Assembly (NCBI GenBank): GCA_021732245.1
Contig: JAKFVJ010000111.1
Coordinates: forward strand, 1-23,338
Origin: Candidatus Obscuribacterales bacterium
Lineage (GTDB): Bacteria; Cyanobacteriota; Vampirovibrionia; Obscuribacterales; Obscuribacteraceae
Direction: 5' to 3'
DNA: 23,338 bases
Shown piece by piece: positions 15,828-22,720 of this stretch (the stretch's first letter is position 1; each line of letters opens with the position of its first letter). The notes under the pieces were generated by a model, which was not told where the DNA came from, did not search any database, and worked only from the letters and a program-made list of their open reading frames with translations. The position numbers and the translations under genes are program-made.

Positions 15828-17258
15828 TTAAACCTTGGCTGCGGTTTTGCTTTGTCTTTCAATGCGCTTGTTGGCGACAATTGCAGCTTCATTAACCGTT
15901 TCAGAAAGCGTCGGGTGTGGGTGAATTGTTACAAGCAAGTCTTCCAACACGGCGCCCATCTCGATTGCCAGTGCAGCTTCGCTTATAAGTTCGCCGGCAC
16001 GTGGTCCGACAATTCCGACACCCATAACAAGAGTTGTTTTGGGATCGTAGACAATCTTTGTTTGTCCAATCGGCTCATTCAAAGTCATAGCGCGACCGGA
16101 AGCCGACCATGGGAATTTGGCCGCTACAACTTCAACACCTTGAGCTTTTGCTTCGGTTTCTGTAATACCAACCCAAGCAATTTCCGGCTCAGTGAAAACA
16201 ATCGCTGGAATGCAGCGATTATCAAATACTGTGTCGCGTCCAGCCAAAACTTCAGCGGCAACAATACCTTGACGCATTGCGCGGTGAGCAAGCATCGGCT
16301 GACCGGAGACATCACCAATTGCCAAAATGCGCTTGTCGGCAGTTTTGCATTGATCGTCAATTTCGACAAAACCGTGTTTGTCGATTTTGACTTGTGTTGT
16401 TTCCAGCCCTAGGTTGTCGCTATTTGGTCTGCGACCGACAGATACGAGAACGCGATCAAATTTTTCAGAAGCAGGAACATCTTTGCCTTCAAATGAAGCA
16501 ACGATGCCATCTTTTTCTTCTTTAATGCCGGCAACTTTTGTATTCAAGTAAATTGCCTTGAATGTTTCTTGCAAGTGCTGCGCTAATGGTTTGACGAGAT
16601 CTCTATCTACACCAGGCAGAAGTCCATCCATCATTTCAACAACGGTTACTTCAGATCCCAAAGCAGCATACACAGTGCCCATTTCCAGACCTATGTAACC
16701 ACCACCGATAATCAAAAGCTTCTTCGGTACTTCTTCAATAGCTAGTGCCGATGTTGAATCCATCAAGCGCTTGCTTTGTAGATCCAGTCCCTTTGGTACA
16801 ACCGGACGTGAACCTGTCGCTAAAATTGCGTGTTTGAAGTTAACACGCATAGAGCCGTGTTCTTGTTCAACACGAAGTGTTTTGGAGTCTTGAAACTCAG
16901 CATGACCGACAACAATTTCAACGCCTGCACTTTTGCACATGCCAACAATGCCTTGGGCAAGCTTGTCTGTTACGCCCTGCTTCCAGGTGCGCAATGCGTT
17001 GATATCAATTTTTGGAGGCTGGAATGTAATGCCAAACTGAGCGGCTGCTTTGCTGGAATCAATTACTTCGGCAGCATGCAACAACGCTTTGGATGGAATA
17101 CATCCAACGTGTAAACAAACGCCACCTGGCTTTTCGCGGCTGTCGACGAGCATTGTTTTAATGCCCAACTCAGCTGCGCGTAAAGCTGCGGTATAACCAC
17201 CAGGTCCGGCGCCGATGACTACAAGATCAACGTTCTGCGCCATTTCGCCCATAACCAT
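15828..17258 (-). CDS. lpdA: Dihydrolipoamide dehydrogenase (E3)
   Basis: This 476-aa flavoprotein reoxidises the dihydrolipoyl groups of E2 with NAD. It has an N-terminal FAD-binding fold (VVIGAGPGGYTAALRA), the redox disulfide Cys48/Cys53 in GGVCLHVGCIPSK, a second nucleotide fold (LLIIGGGYIGLEMG), an FAD-contact block (RILAIGDVSG), and the active-site pair His448/Glu453 in HPHPTLSE at the C-terminal dimer interface. The length is typical. The ATG at 17258 lies six bases after the E2 stop, and its GGAGG is inside the last codons of E2, suggesting translational coupling. Further in-frame ATGs three and six codons in are possible starts. It is the last of four genes for one complex. Confidence 0.96.
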   Translation of the reverse strand: MVMGEMAQNVDLVVIGAGPGGYTAALRAAELGIKTMLVDSREKPGGVCLHVGCIPSKALLHAAEVIDSSKAAAQFGITFQPPKIDINALRTWKQGVTDKLAQGIVGMCKSAGVEIVVGHAEFQDSKTLRVEQEHGSMRVNFKHAILATGSRPVVPKGLDLQSKRLMDSTSALAIEEVPKKLLIIGGGYIGLEMGTVYAALGSEVTVVEMMDGLLPGVDRDLVKPLAQHLQETFKAIYLNTKVAGIKEEKDGIVASFEGKDVPASEKFDRVLVSVGRRPNSDNLGLETTQVKIDKHGFVEIDDQCKTADKRILAIGDVSGQPMLAHRAMRQGIVAAEVLAGRDTVFDNRCIPAIVFTEPEIAWVGITETEAKAQGVEVVAAKFPWSASGRAMTLNEPIGQTKIVYDPKTTLVMGVGIVGPRAGELISEAALAIEMGAVLEDLLVTIHPHPTLSETVNEAAIVANKRIERQSKTAAKV

Positions 17259-17264
17259 AGTGAG

Positions 17265-18611
17265 TTAGACCTCCAGTAAGAGTTGTAGCGGATCTTCCAG
17301 ACAGTTGATGACGTGCCTTACGAAGTAGGCTGATTCAGCCCCATCTGCTAGGCGGTGATCGAAGGACATTGCCAATGGCAGTATCCAACGGATTTGAATT
17401 GCACCATCTCTAACGACAGGCTTCTGCACGGAACGTGCCATTCCCAGAATAGCGCACTCAGGGTAATTGACCATCGGCACCATATTTGTTCCACCGATTG
17501 CACCAATGTTGGTGATGGTGAATGTGCCACCCTGGAGTCTATCCAACTCAATTTTGCCTTCGCGAGTCTTACGAGCAATGTCGTTCAATTCAATTGCCAA
17601 TTCCGGCAATGACTTTTGATCAACATTTCTAATTACCGGCACGATTAGACCGCGCTCTGTCGCCACAGCGATACCAATATTGTAGTAGCGCTTGAAGACA
17701 ATTTCGCCTGTTTTTTCATCAAGACTGGAGTTGAATTGCGGGTATTTCTTCAGCGCTGAAGCAACTGCCTTAAGGGCAACGACAGTCAATGTCAATCTGC
17801 CGCCACGGTCAGCAATTTCTTTCTCGTGCTTTTTCAGCGACTCATTCAAATGAGTAATGTCAGCTTCATCACAGTGAGTTACGTGTGGGATATGCGCCCA
17901 CGATGTAGCCATACTCTGAGCAATCTTGCGGCGAATTGATCTTAAAGGTACGCGATCAACTGGACCGTACTTGCTGAAATCAGGCATTTCAACATAACTT
18001 GTGGAGAAAGGCTCCAAAGCTTCGCCTTCTTTTTTTGGTCCGCCGTACATTGTTGTAACAGATACGGTATCCGGAACTTTCGGCGATGCCGGCAGCTTAC
18101 TTGTCGCTCCACCTTCTTTAAAGGCGACAACGTCTTCACGCATAACGCGCCCAGCAGGGCCACTGCCTACTACTTGAGTTAAATCAACACCTAGTTCTCT
18201 AGCTACTCTTCTTGTTGCAGGAGCAGCCGGCACCGGACGGCCAGTCACAGCTTGTCCACCGTTGCTGCGTGCAGCAACTGGTTGGGCTGTTTCATGAGCG
18301 ATTTTTTCAGAAGTCTTGGCGGCAACTGCCGAAGCCTTTGCTTCTTCTTTAGCACGAGCCGGCTGGGCACCCTTGGATTCACCAAAAGTCACCATGACCA
18401 TGCCGACCTTAACTGTTTGTCCAACCTTAACGTGGATTTTCTCCACGACGCCTGTTACAGGCGATGGAATTTCCACTACCGCTTTGTCGGTTTCCACCTC
18501 GAAGATACCTTGATCTTCTTTAATGGATTCGCCTTCCTTAACAAGGATACCCAGAACCTCAGCTTCGTGAATTCCTTCACCTAGGTCCGGCAATAAAAAC
18601 TCAGTCGACAT
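17265..18611 (-). CDS. pdhC: Dihydrolipoamide acyltransferase (E2) of the 2-oxoacid dehydrogenase complex
   Basis: This 448-aa core subunit passes the acyl group from E1 to CoA. It has a single N-terminal lipoyl domain (residues 1-77) with lipoyl-lysine Lys43 in EVETDKAVVEIPSP, an Ala/Lys/Glu-rich flexible linker (about 80-125), a peripheral-subunit-binding domain (about 129-165, RRVARELGVDLTQVVGSGPAGRV), a second linker, and the catalytic domain (about 210-448) ending with His419 and Asp423 in SFDHRLADGA. The domain order is complete. The gene begins five bases after the E1beta stop; its ribosome site GAGG overlaps the E1beta 3' end. Acetyl (pyruvate) or branched-chain acyl specificity cannot be settled from sequence alone. 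Lipoylation would depend on the divergent lipA nearby. Confidence 0.94.
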   Translation of the reverse strand: MSTEFLLPDLGEGIHEAEVLGILVKEGESIKEDQGIFEVETDKAVVEIPSPVTGVVEKIHVKVGQTVKVGMVMVTFGESKGAQPARAKEEAKASAVAAKTSEKIAHETAQPVAARSNGGQAVTGRPVPAAPATRRVARELGVDLTQVVGSGPAGRVMREDVVAFKEGGATSKLPASPKVPDTVSVTTMYGGPKKEGEALEPFSTSYVEMPDFSKYGPVDRVPLRSIRRKIAQSMATSWAHIPHVTHCDEADITHLNESLKKHEKEIADRGGRLTLTVVALKAVASALKKYPQFNSSLDEKTGEIVFKRYYNIGIAVATERGLIVPVIRNVDQKSLPELAIELNDIARKTREGKIELDRLQGGTFTITNIGAIGGTNMVPMVNYPECAILGMARSVQKPVVRDGAIQIRWILPLAMSFDHRLADGAESAYFVRHVINCLEDPLQLLLEV

Positions 18612-18616
18612 ATTTT

Positions 18617-19597
18617 CTAGAACCTCAGTGTCTTACGGCAAGCTTCAACCACTTTGTCCGTATCAGGAATGTAGAACTTTTCCTTAGAGAAGTAAGGAAC
18701 AGGAACATCGTAGCCTGTCAGACGAATGACTGGTGCTTCCAAATAGAGGAAAACATTTTCGTTGATACGCGAGACAACTTCAGCTGCCACACCGCAAGCA
18801 CGAGGTCCTTCATGGACGACAACCGCACGACCGGTTTTAGCAACTGAGTTGACGAATGTTTCAGTATCCAGTGGCATCAGTGAAAGCAAATCAATAACTT
18901 CAGCCTTGACGCCGTCTTCTTCCATAAGCAGTTCGGCTGCTTCCAAACAAGGACGCATCGTTGCTCCGTAAGAAATGATTGTGATATCCGAACCAGGACG
19001 CACGACTTGTGCCTTCCCAATCGGCATCACTTCAATCTCATCCGGAACTTCTTCCTTGAAAAGACGATACAAAGCTTTCGGCTCATAGTAGATAACAGGA
19101 TCCGGATCATTGATCGCTGCATGCATTAACGCACGAGCATTTCTTGGACCGGACGGCATTACAACTTTCAGTCCTGGTGTATGGCAATAGATAGCCTCAC
19201 GCGATTCTGAATGGTGCTCAAGAGCACGAATGCCTGCACCGGATGGAGCACGCATTACCATGGGAACAGTTACGCGACCACGGGTTCTGTTACGGAAACG
19301 CGCTGCGTGTGATTCCAATTGCTGGTAGGCGTAATAGTCAAAACCGGCAAACTGAATTTCAGCAACCGGCAAGAGTCCGTTAATTGCCATACCAATTGAG
19401 GTGCCTACAATTCCGGATTCAGCAAGTGGCGTATCAAATACGCGCTTATCGCCGAATTTGGCATGAAGACCTTCAGTAATACGAAAGACGCCTTCATCAA
19501 CGCCAACGTCTTGACCAAGTACGACGACGCGACTGTCTTTTTCCATTGCTTCAAAGAGTGCCAAGTTGATTGACTTGGCCATATTCATCTCAGCCAT
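18617..19597 (-). CDS. pdhB: 2-oxoacid dehydrogenase E1 beta subunit
   Basis: This 326-aa subunit forms the alpha2beta2 E1 with the upstream gene product and shares the thiamine diphosphate site. Typical motifs are VVLGQDVGVDEGVFRIT near the N-terminus, RVFDTPLAESGIVGTSIGMA, EIQFAGFDYYAYQQL, and RAPSGAGIRALEHHSES (the E1beta histidine loop); the C-terminal transketolase-like domain includes SYGATMRPCLEAAELL and EVIDLLSLMPLD. The length matches the family. ATG at 19597 lies three bases after the E1alpha stop and is preceded by GAGG inside the upstream gene. Pyruvate and branched-chain versions look alike, so substrate is left open. Confidence 0.95.
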   Translation of the reverse strand: MAEMNMAKSINLALFEAMEKDSRVVVLGQDVGVDEGVFRITEGLHAKFGDKRVFDTPLAESGIVGTSIGMAINGLLPVAEIQFAGFDYYAYQQLESHAARFRNRTRGRVTVPMVMRAPSGAGIRALEHHSESREAIYCHTPGLKVVMPSGPRNARALMHAAINDPDPVIYYEPKALYRLFKEEVPDEIEVMPIGKAQVVRPGSDITIISYGATMRPCLEAAELLMEEDGVKAEVIDLLSLMPLDTETFVNSVAKTGRAVVVHEGPRACGVAAEVVSRINENVFLYLEAPVIRLTGYDVPVPYFSKEKFYIPDTDKVVEACRKTLRF

Positions 19598-19600
19598 TTT

Positions 19601-20755
19601 CTAGCCACCTCTTTTTGCCGTTCCGGCAATACTGCGCTGTGGATTGGACTTGGCGGAGACTTCATCAGCACGTCCGAGAGATTCGGCTAATTCATGTTTC
19701 TGAACTTCCAAGTGCACTGGAACATCGGCGTAAAGGAAATCGAACATTGCCAATGGTTCCATGAGTTCTTTGCTCTTAGCTAAAGTTTCCATCTTCTTCA
19801 CGGCTTCTTTTATCTCCTCGTCAATTTCTGTTTCCATTTTTTGTCTCTTCTCATCGTTGAGCAATCCCTTCTTCTCAAGGTATTTAGCAAAACGAATCAA
19901 AGGTTCACGCTTAGCCCACTTTTGCGCTTCTTCATCCGAGCGATATTTCTTCGGATCATCGGCTGTGGTGTGCGGGGTATAACGATAAGTCAAACAATCC
20001 AGCAAGGTCGGACCCTCGCCTTTGCGCGCACGCTCAATGGCCTCTTTGGTGGCAACATACACCGCCAGCACATCATTGCCATCAACTCTTACGCCAGGTA
20101 CGCCATAGCCAACTGCCTTCTGAGCAATTGTCTTTGTGCGGGTTTGCTTGTGCAATGGCTCGGATATTGCGAATTGATTGTTTTCACAAACGAAAATAAC
20201 CGGTGCATTGAACACAGCAGCAAAATTTATGCCTTCGTGGAAATCACCTTCCGAAGAAGATCCATCACCGAAGTAGGTCAAAACAACTTTGTTCTCGCCT
20301 TTGATGTTGTTAGCCATACCGATGCCGGATGCATGCAACAACTGCGAAGCAACCGGCACGCAGATGGGCAAATCATTGACGCCTTCCGGAGGTACCGCAC
20401 CTTCTTCAAAGCCTGCCCAGTAAAGAAGCAATCTTTCTAACGGCCAGCCGCGATAAAGGAAACAAACTAATTCGCGATACGCCGGTACAAACCAGTCAGA
20501 TTTTTCGATGGCAAATACGGAACCAAGTCCGATTGCTTCGTGTCCTGTGGACTGCGGAAACGTACCGATGCGTCCCTGTCTCTGCAAATTGAGCTGACGC
20601 TCATCCACACGTCTGGAATAAAGCATCCAGCGGAACATGTCCAACAATTCTTTGTCGCTCAGCTTAGGCTCTAAAGCCTTGTCGACATTGCCCTCTTCAT
20701 CAACGATGGAGAGAGTCTCGACTGTGTAATCGAACTCCAGCTCTTTTCTTGGCAT
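19601..20755 (-). CDS. pdhA: 2-oxoacid (probably pyruvate) dehydrogenase E1 alpha subunit
   Basis: This 384-aa thiamine diphosphate-dependent decarboxylase subunit has the diphosphate/Mg motif at about 163-193: GDGSSSEGDFHEGINFAA, ending in CENN. The block EGVNDLPICVP and the C-terminal loop YRYTPHTTADDPKKYRS resemble Gram-positive PdhA from memory; a branched-chain E1alpha (BkdA) is the alternative, and the nearby mmsA would fit that. The tail from about 355 is longer and more variable than usual, ending in RGG. ATG at 20755 has no clear Shine-Dalgarno sequence, unlike the three genes after it. It is the first gene of the operon, and its upstream region is shared with lipA. Confidence 0.92.
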   Translation of the reverse strand: MPRKELEFDYTVETLSIVDEEGNVDKALEPKLSDKELLDMFRWMLYSRRVDERQLNLQRQGRIGTFPQSTGHEAIGLGSVFAIEKSDWFVPAYRELVCFLYRGWPLERLLLYWAGFEEGAVPPEGVNDLPICVPVASQLLHASGIGMANNIKGENKVVLTYFGDGSSSEGDFHEGINFAAVFNAPVIFVCENNQFAISEPLHKQTRTKTIAQKAVGYGVPGVRVDGNDVLAVYVATKEAIERARKGEGPTLLDCLTYRYTPHTTADDPKKYRSDEEAQKWAKREPLIRFAKYLEKKGLLNDEKRQKMETEIDEEIKEAVKKMETLAKSKELMEPLAMFDFLYADVPVHLEVQKHELAESLGRADEVSAKSNPQRSIAGTAKRGG

Positions 20756-20782
20756 TGCTTAAATTACCGAATTTTGAATTGA

Positions 20783-20812
20783 CTCTGCTTGACTATTTCG
20801 TCAAAAGCAGAG
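20783..20812. promoter_or_regulatory. Long near-perfect inverted repeat between pdhA and lipA
   Basis: CTCTGCTTGAC (20783-20793) and GTCAAAAGCAGAG (20800-20812) pair fully apart from two extra A residues, around a TATTTC centre. The inner part, TTGAC-N6-GTCAA, has the 5-6-5 spacing of CRP/FNR-family sites but not their exact sequence. It lies 28 bases before the pdhA start and about 95 before lipA, so it could control both genes or form a hairpin in the pdhA leader. No T-tract follows on either strand. Confidence 0.5.
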
Positions 20813-20838
20813 AAAGTATGTCATAGATCAAATAGGGC

Positions 20839-20892
20839 ACAGAGCGGCCTTATAGGGAATTTACCGGCACCTCTTTGAGAGGTAAGCTCTGT
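20839..20892 (+). promoter_or_regulatory. Nested inverted repeats in the lipA leader
   Basis: The outer arms are ACAGAGC (20839-20845) and GCTCTGT (20886-20892). The inner arms are ACCTCT (20869-20874) and AGAGGT (20878-20883), with a TTG loop. All are perfect, and the outer stem ends 14 bases before the lipA ATG. If transcribed, this is a two-tier structure next to the translation start. It is not a riboswitch class I recognise. Confidence 0.4.
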
Positions 20893-20906
20893 CTGGATTT
20901 TGCTAG

Positions 20907-21863
20907 ATGAAAACAAAAATAACTACTGACATCAAAGATACAGAAAACGGCACCCAGTTGCCGATTTCTGTCCTGGATATAACCGACACAAGTGCAAAAC
21001 CGGACTGGCTCAAGGTGCGTTTGCCGACAAGCGTTCCTTACCAAAACTTGAAGCGCCTTGTAACAGAACTCAATCTTCACACTGTTTGCGAATCAGCAGC
21101 ATGTCCAAATAGAGGCGAATGTTGGTCAAATTCCACAGCCACATTCATGATTTTGGGCAACATCTGCACACGCAGTTGCGGCTTCTGCAATGTGATCACT
21201 GGACGTCCGACTGAACTTGATTTAGATGAACCGCGTCGTGTTGCTGATGCGGTAAAAAACATGCAACTGAAATATGCGGTCATCACTTCCGTAAACAGAG
21301 ATGAATTAGTTGATGGTGGCGCATCCGTATGGGCAGAAACCATTCGCCAAATTCACGAATCATCTCCTGACACGAAGGTGGAAGTTCTAATTCCAGACTT
21401 TTGCTCCAACTGGGAAGCACTGGATGTAGTGCTCAACGCAAAACCAGACGTATTGAACCACAACATCGAAACAGTACCGCGTCTTTACCTTCAAGTAAGA
21501 CCACAGGGCAAATTTACCCGCAGCCTGGAACTCTTGAAACTAGCCAAAGAAAAAGGCTTCACCACAAAATCTGGATTAATGGTCGGACTTGGTGAAACCG
21601 ACGAAGAAGTTACAGAAGTCCTGCGTGAACTCAAAGCATCAAATGTTGATCTGGTAACAATCGGACAATACATGCAGCCGACACCAAAGCATTTACCTGT
21701 CCAGCGCTGGGTGCATCCCGATACGTTTGAGAAGTGGCACAAAGAAGGCATGGCAATGGGCTTCCAGAATGTCTTTTCTGGTCCGCTTGTGCGCTCAAGT
21801 TATCACGCTGAAGAACAAGCGTTTGGCAAGGAGACTGTCCAAACGAAGAAATCGGAAGAGTAG
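20907..21863 (+). CDS. lipA: Lipoyl synthase
   Basis: This 318-aa radical SAM enzyme inserts two sulfurs into octanoyl groups on E2 lipoyl domains and related proteins. Both cluster motifs are complete: the auxiliary-cluster cysteines Cys61, Cys66 and Cys72 in CESAACPNRGEC, and the radical SAM cysteines Cys87, Cys91 and Cys94 in CTRSCGFC. The C-terminal RSSYHAEEQ carries the serine ligand of the auxiliary cluster. Length is normal. The ATG at 20907 has only a weak ribosome site (GGA about 12 bases upstream), and nested inverted repeats precede it. It is divergent from the pdhA operon, whose E2 is its likely substrate. No lipB or lplA is visible here. It is convergent with the vapC-like gene, with three bases between the stops. 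Confidence 0.97.
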   Translation: MKTKITTDIKDTENGTQLPISVLDITDTSAKPDWLKVRLPTSVPYQNLKRLVTELNLHTVCESAACPNRGECWSNSTATFMILGNICTRSCGFCNVITGRPTELDLDEPRRVADAVKNMQLKYAVITSVNRDELVDGGASVWAETIRQIHESSPDTKVEVLIPDFCSNWEALDVVLNAKPDVLNHNIETVPRLYLQVRPQGKFTRSLELLKLAKEKGFTTKSGLMVGLGETDEEVTEVLRELKASNVDLVTIGQYMQPTPKHLPVQRWVHPDTFEKWHKEGMAMGFQNVFSGPLVRSSYHAEEQAFGKETVQTKKSEE

Positions 21864-21866
21864 CCC

Positions 21867-22313
21867 TCACCACACCTCCACTTTCAGATCGGCAACGCCA
21901 GCATCTCGAAGTCGCTGAAAATCACGATCACCTGAAACAACCGTCAGATCATAAGTCTGCGCCACCGCAGCGATCCACAAATCGTTGTCACTAAAACCTA
22001 ATCGCTCGATACTAATCCTATAACGCTTCGACTTTTGTTTCGGTCCAAGACGCTTCATTACTAGGTCCTTTACTTCACCATATTTAGGTGCGCACTCACG
22101 AGTAACGGGATAGACCACAATATCCTCCAAAAAACGTTGAACCTTTAGCAAGTTTTCTGACGGGTAGGCTGACTTTAGCGCCATATAAAACAACTCGCCA
22201 GCCACTATGGTTGTCGTAGCGACTGACAAGAAACGCAGTGAATTACCTATAGGCTCATCTGCTTGCGTCCCCTTCAGAAAAAGACTGCAATGAGTAGTGT
22301 CTAGTAGGTACAT
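21867..22313 (-). CDS. PIN-domain toxin (VapC-like)
   Basis: This 148-aa protein is a predicted PIN-fold ribonuclease, the toxin of a type II toxin-antitoxin pair. The acidic residues expected for metal binding are present: Asp5 in YLLDTTH, Glu40 in IVAGELFY, Asp111 in FSDNDLWIAA and Asp129 in VVSGDRDFQRL. It is slightly longer than most VapC proteins because of a Lys/Arg-rich segment around residues 88-103. ATG at 22313 lies two bases after the stop of the small upstream gene, the usual antitoxin-first arrangement. The 3' end is three bases from the lipA stop on the other strand. RNA target is unknown. Confidence 0.88.
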   Translation of the reverse strand: MYLLDTTHCSLFLKGTQADEPIGNSLRFLSVATTTIVAGELFYMALKSAYPSENLLKVQRFLEDIVVYPVTRECAPKYGEVKDLVMKRLGPKQKSKRYRISIERLGFSDNDLWIAAVAQTYDLTVVSGDRDFQRLRDAGVADLKVEVW

Positions 22314-22315
22314 AG

Positions 22316-22522
22316 TTAGAATCTGGCTCGGCTGCGCGAGGCAATAACTTCTTTTAGGAGCTCATCAATGTCGTGTCCCACCCATGCACCCCAATGCTTC
22401 ATCAGGTCGGCACCCGTACGGAGTTTTTCCCCAGGAGGCAATTTAATAGTGATCGGAAGTTTCTGCCTCTTGCTAGAACCAGACATCTTAGTCTTCTTAA
22501 GTTTCCTTCGCGGTACTGCCAT
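22316..22522 (-). CDS. Small putative antitoxin of the VapC-like toxin
   Basis: This 68-aa basic protein lies directly upstream of the PIN-domain gene with a two-base gap. The N-terminus is Lys/Arg-rich (PRRKLKKTK), then KLPITIKLPPGEKL could form a short strand. The C-terminal GADLMKHWGAWVGHDIDELL resembles the helical toxin-binding tail of antitoxins, ending Arg-rich. It is not an obvious AbrB, RHH or Phd member to me. ATG at 22522 is chosen because GGAGG lies eight bases upstream; an in-frame ATG at 22558 would overlap the likely promoter. The role is inferred mainly from position. Confidence 0.7.
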   Translation of the reverse strand: MAVPRRKLKKTKMSGSSKRQKLPITIKLPPGEKLRTGADLMKHWGAWVGHDIDELLKEVIASRSRARF

Positions 22523-22543
22523 GTGAGCATCCTCCCCGGCGTA

Positions 22544-22600
22544 ATTACAGTTTATCAAATGACATCAGTCCAAGGTTGTTCCAATATAAAGACGTTGGAC
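22544..22600 (-). promoter_or_regulatory. Candidate promoter and operator of the toxin-antitoxin pair
   Basis: On the minus strand TTGGAC (22573-22568) and TGTAAT (22549-22544) are 18 bases apart and upstream of the antitoxin ATG. TCCAA-type half-sites occur at 22569-22573 and 22580-22584 (11 bases apart, one helical turn), with an inverted TTGGA at 22595-22599. The outer arms GTCCAA (22568-22573) and TTGGAC (22595-22600) are perfect complements. Overlap of the half-sites with the -35 fits autorepression. Confidence 0.45.
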
Positions 22601-22720
22601 ACTGCCAAAAAGTTCAATGCAAAACATTAAATGTTGACTCAATGTCACGCTCCGACCGAAGCATCGTCCGTTAGCGCAACTTGAGGTTACACAGGCGGTC
22701 AGCAAGGGAATAGTAACTCC

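Noticed and set aside
20783..20812. Intrinsic terminator between pdhA and lipA
   Set aside because: The genes are divergent, so no terminator is expected, and no T-tract follows the stem on either strand.
22630..22720. tRNA-like or attachment-site sequence upstream of the right-edge gene
   Set aside because: GC-rich words and an 8-base direct repeat (AGTAACTC at 22712 and 22744) occur, but no cloverleaf, integrase or core-site pair is visible.
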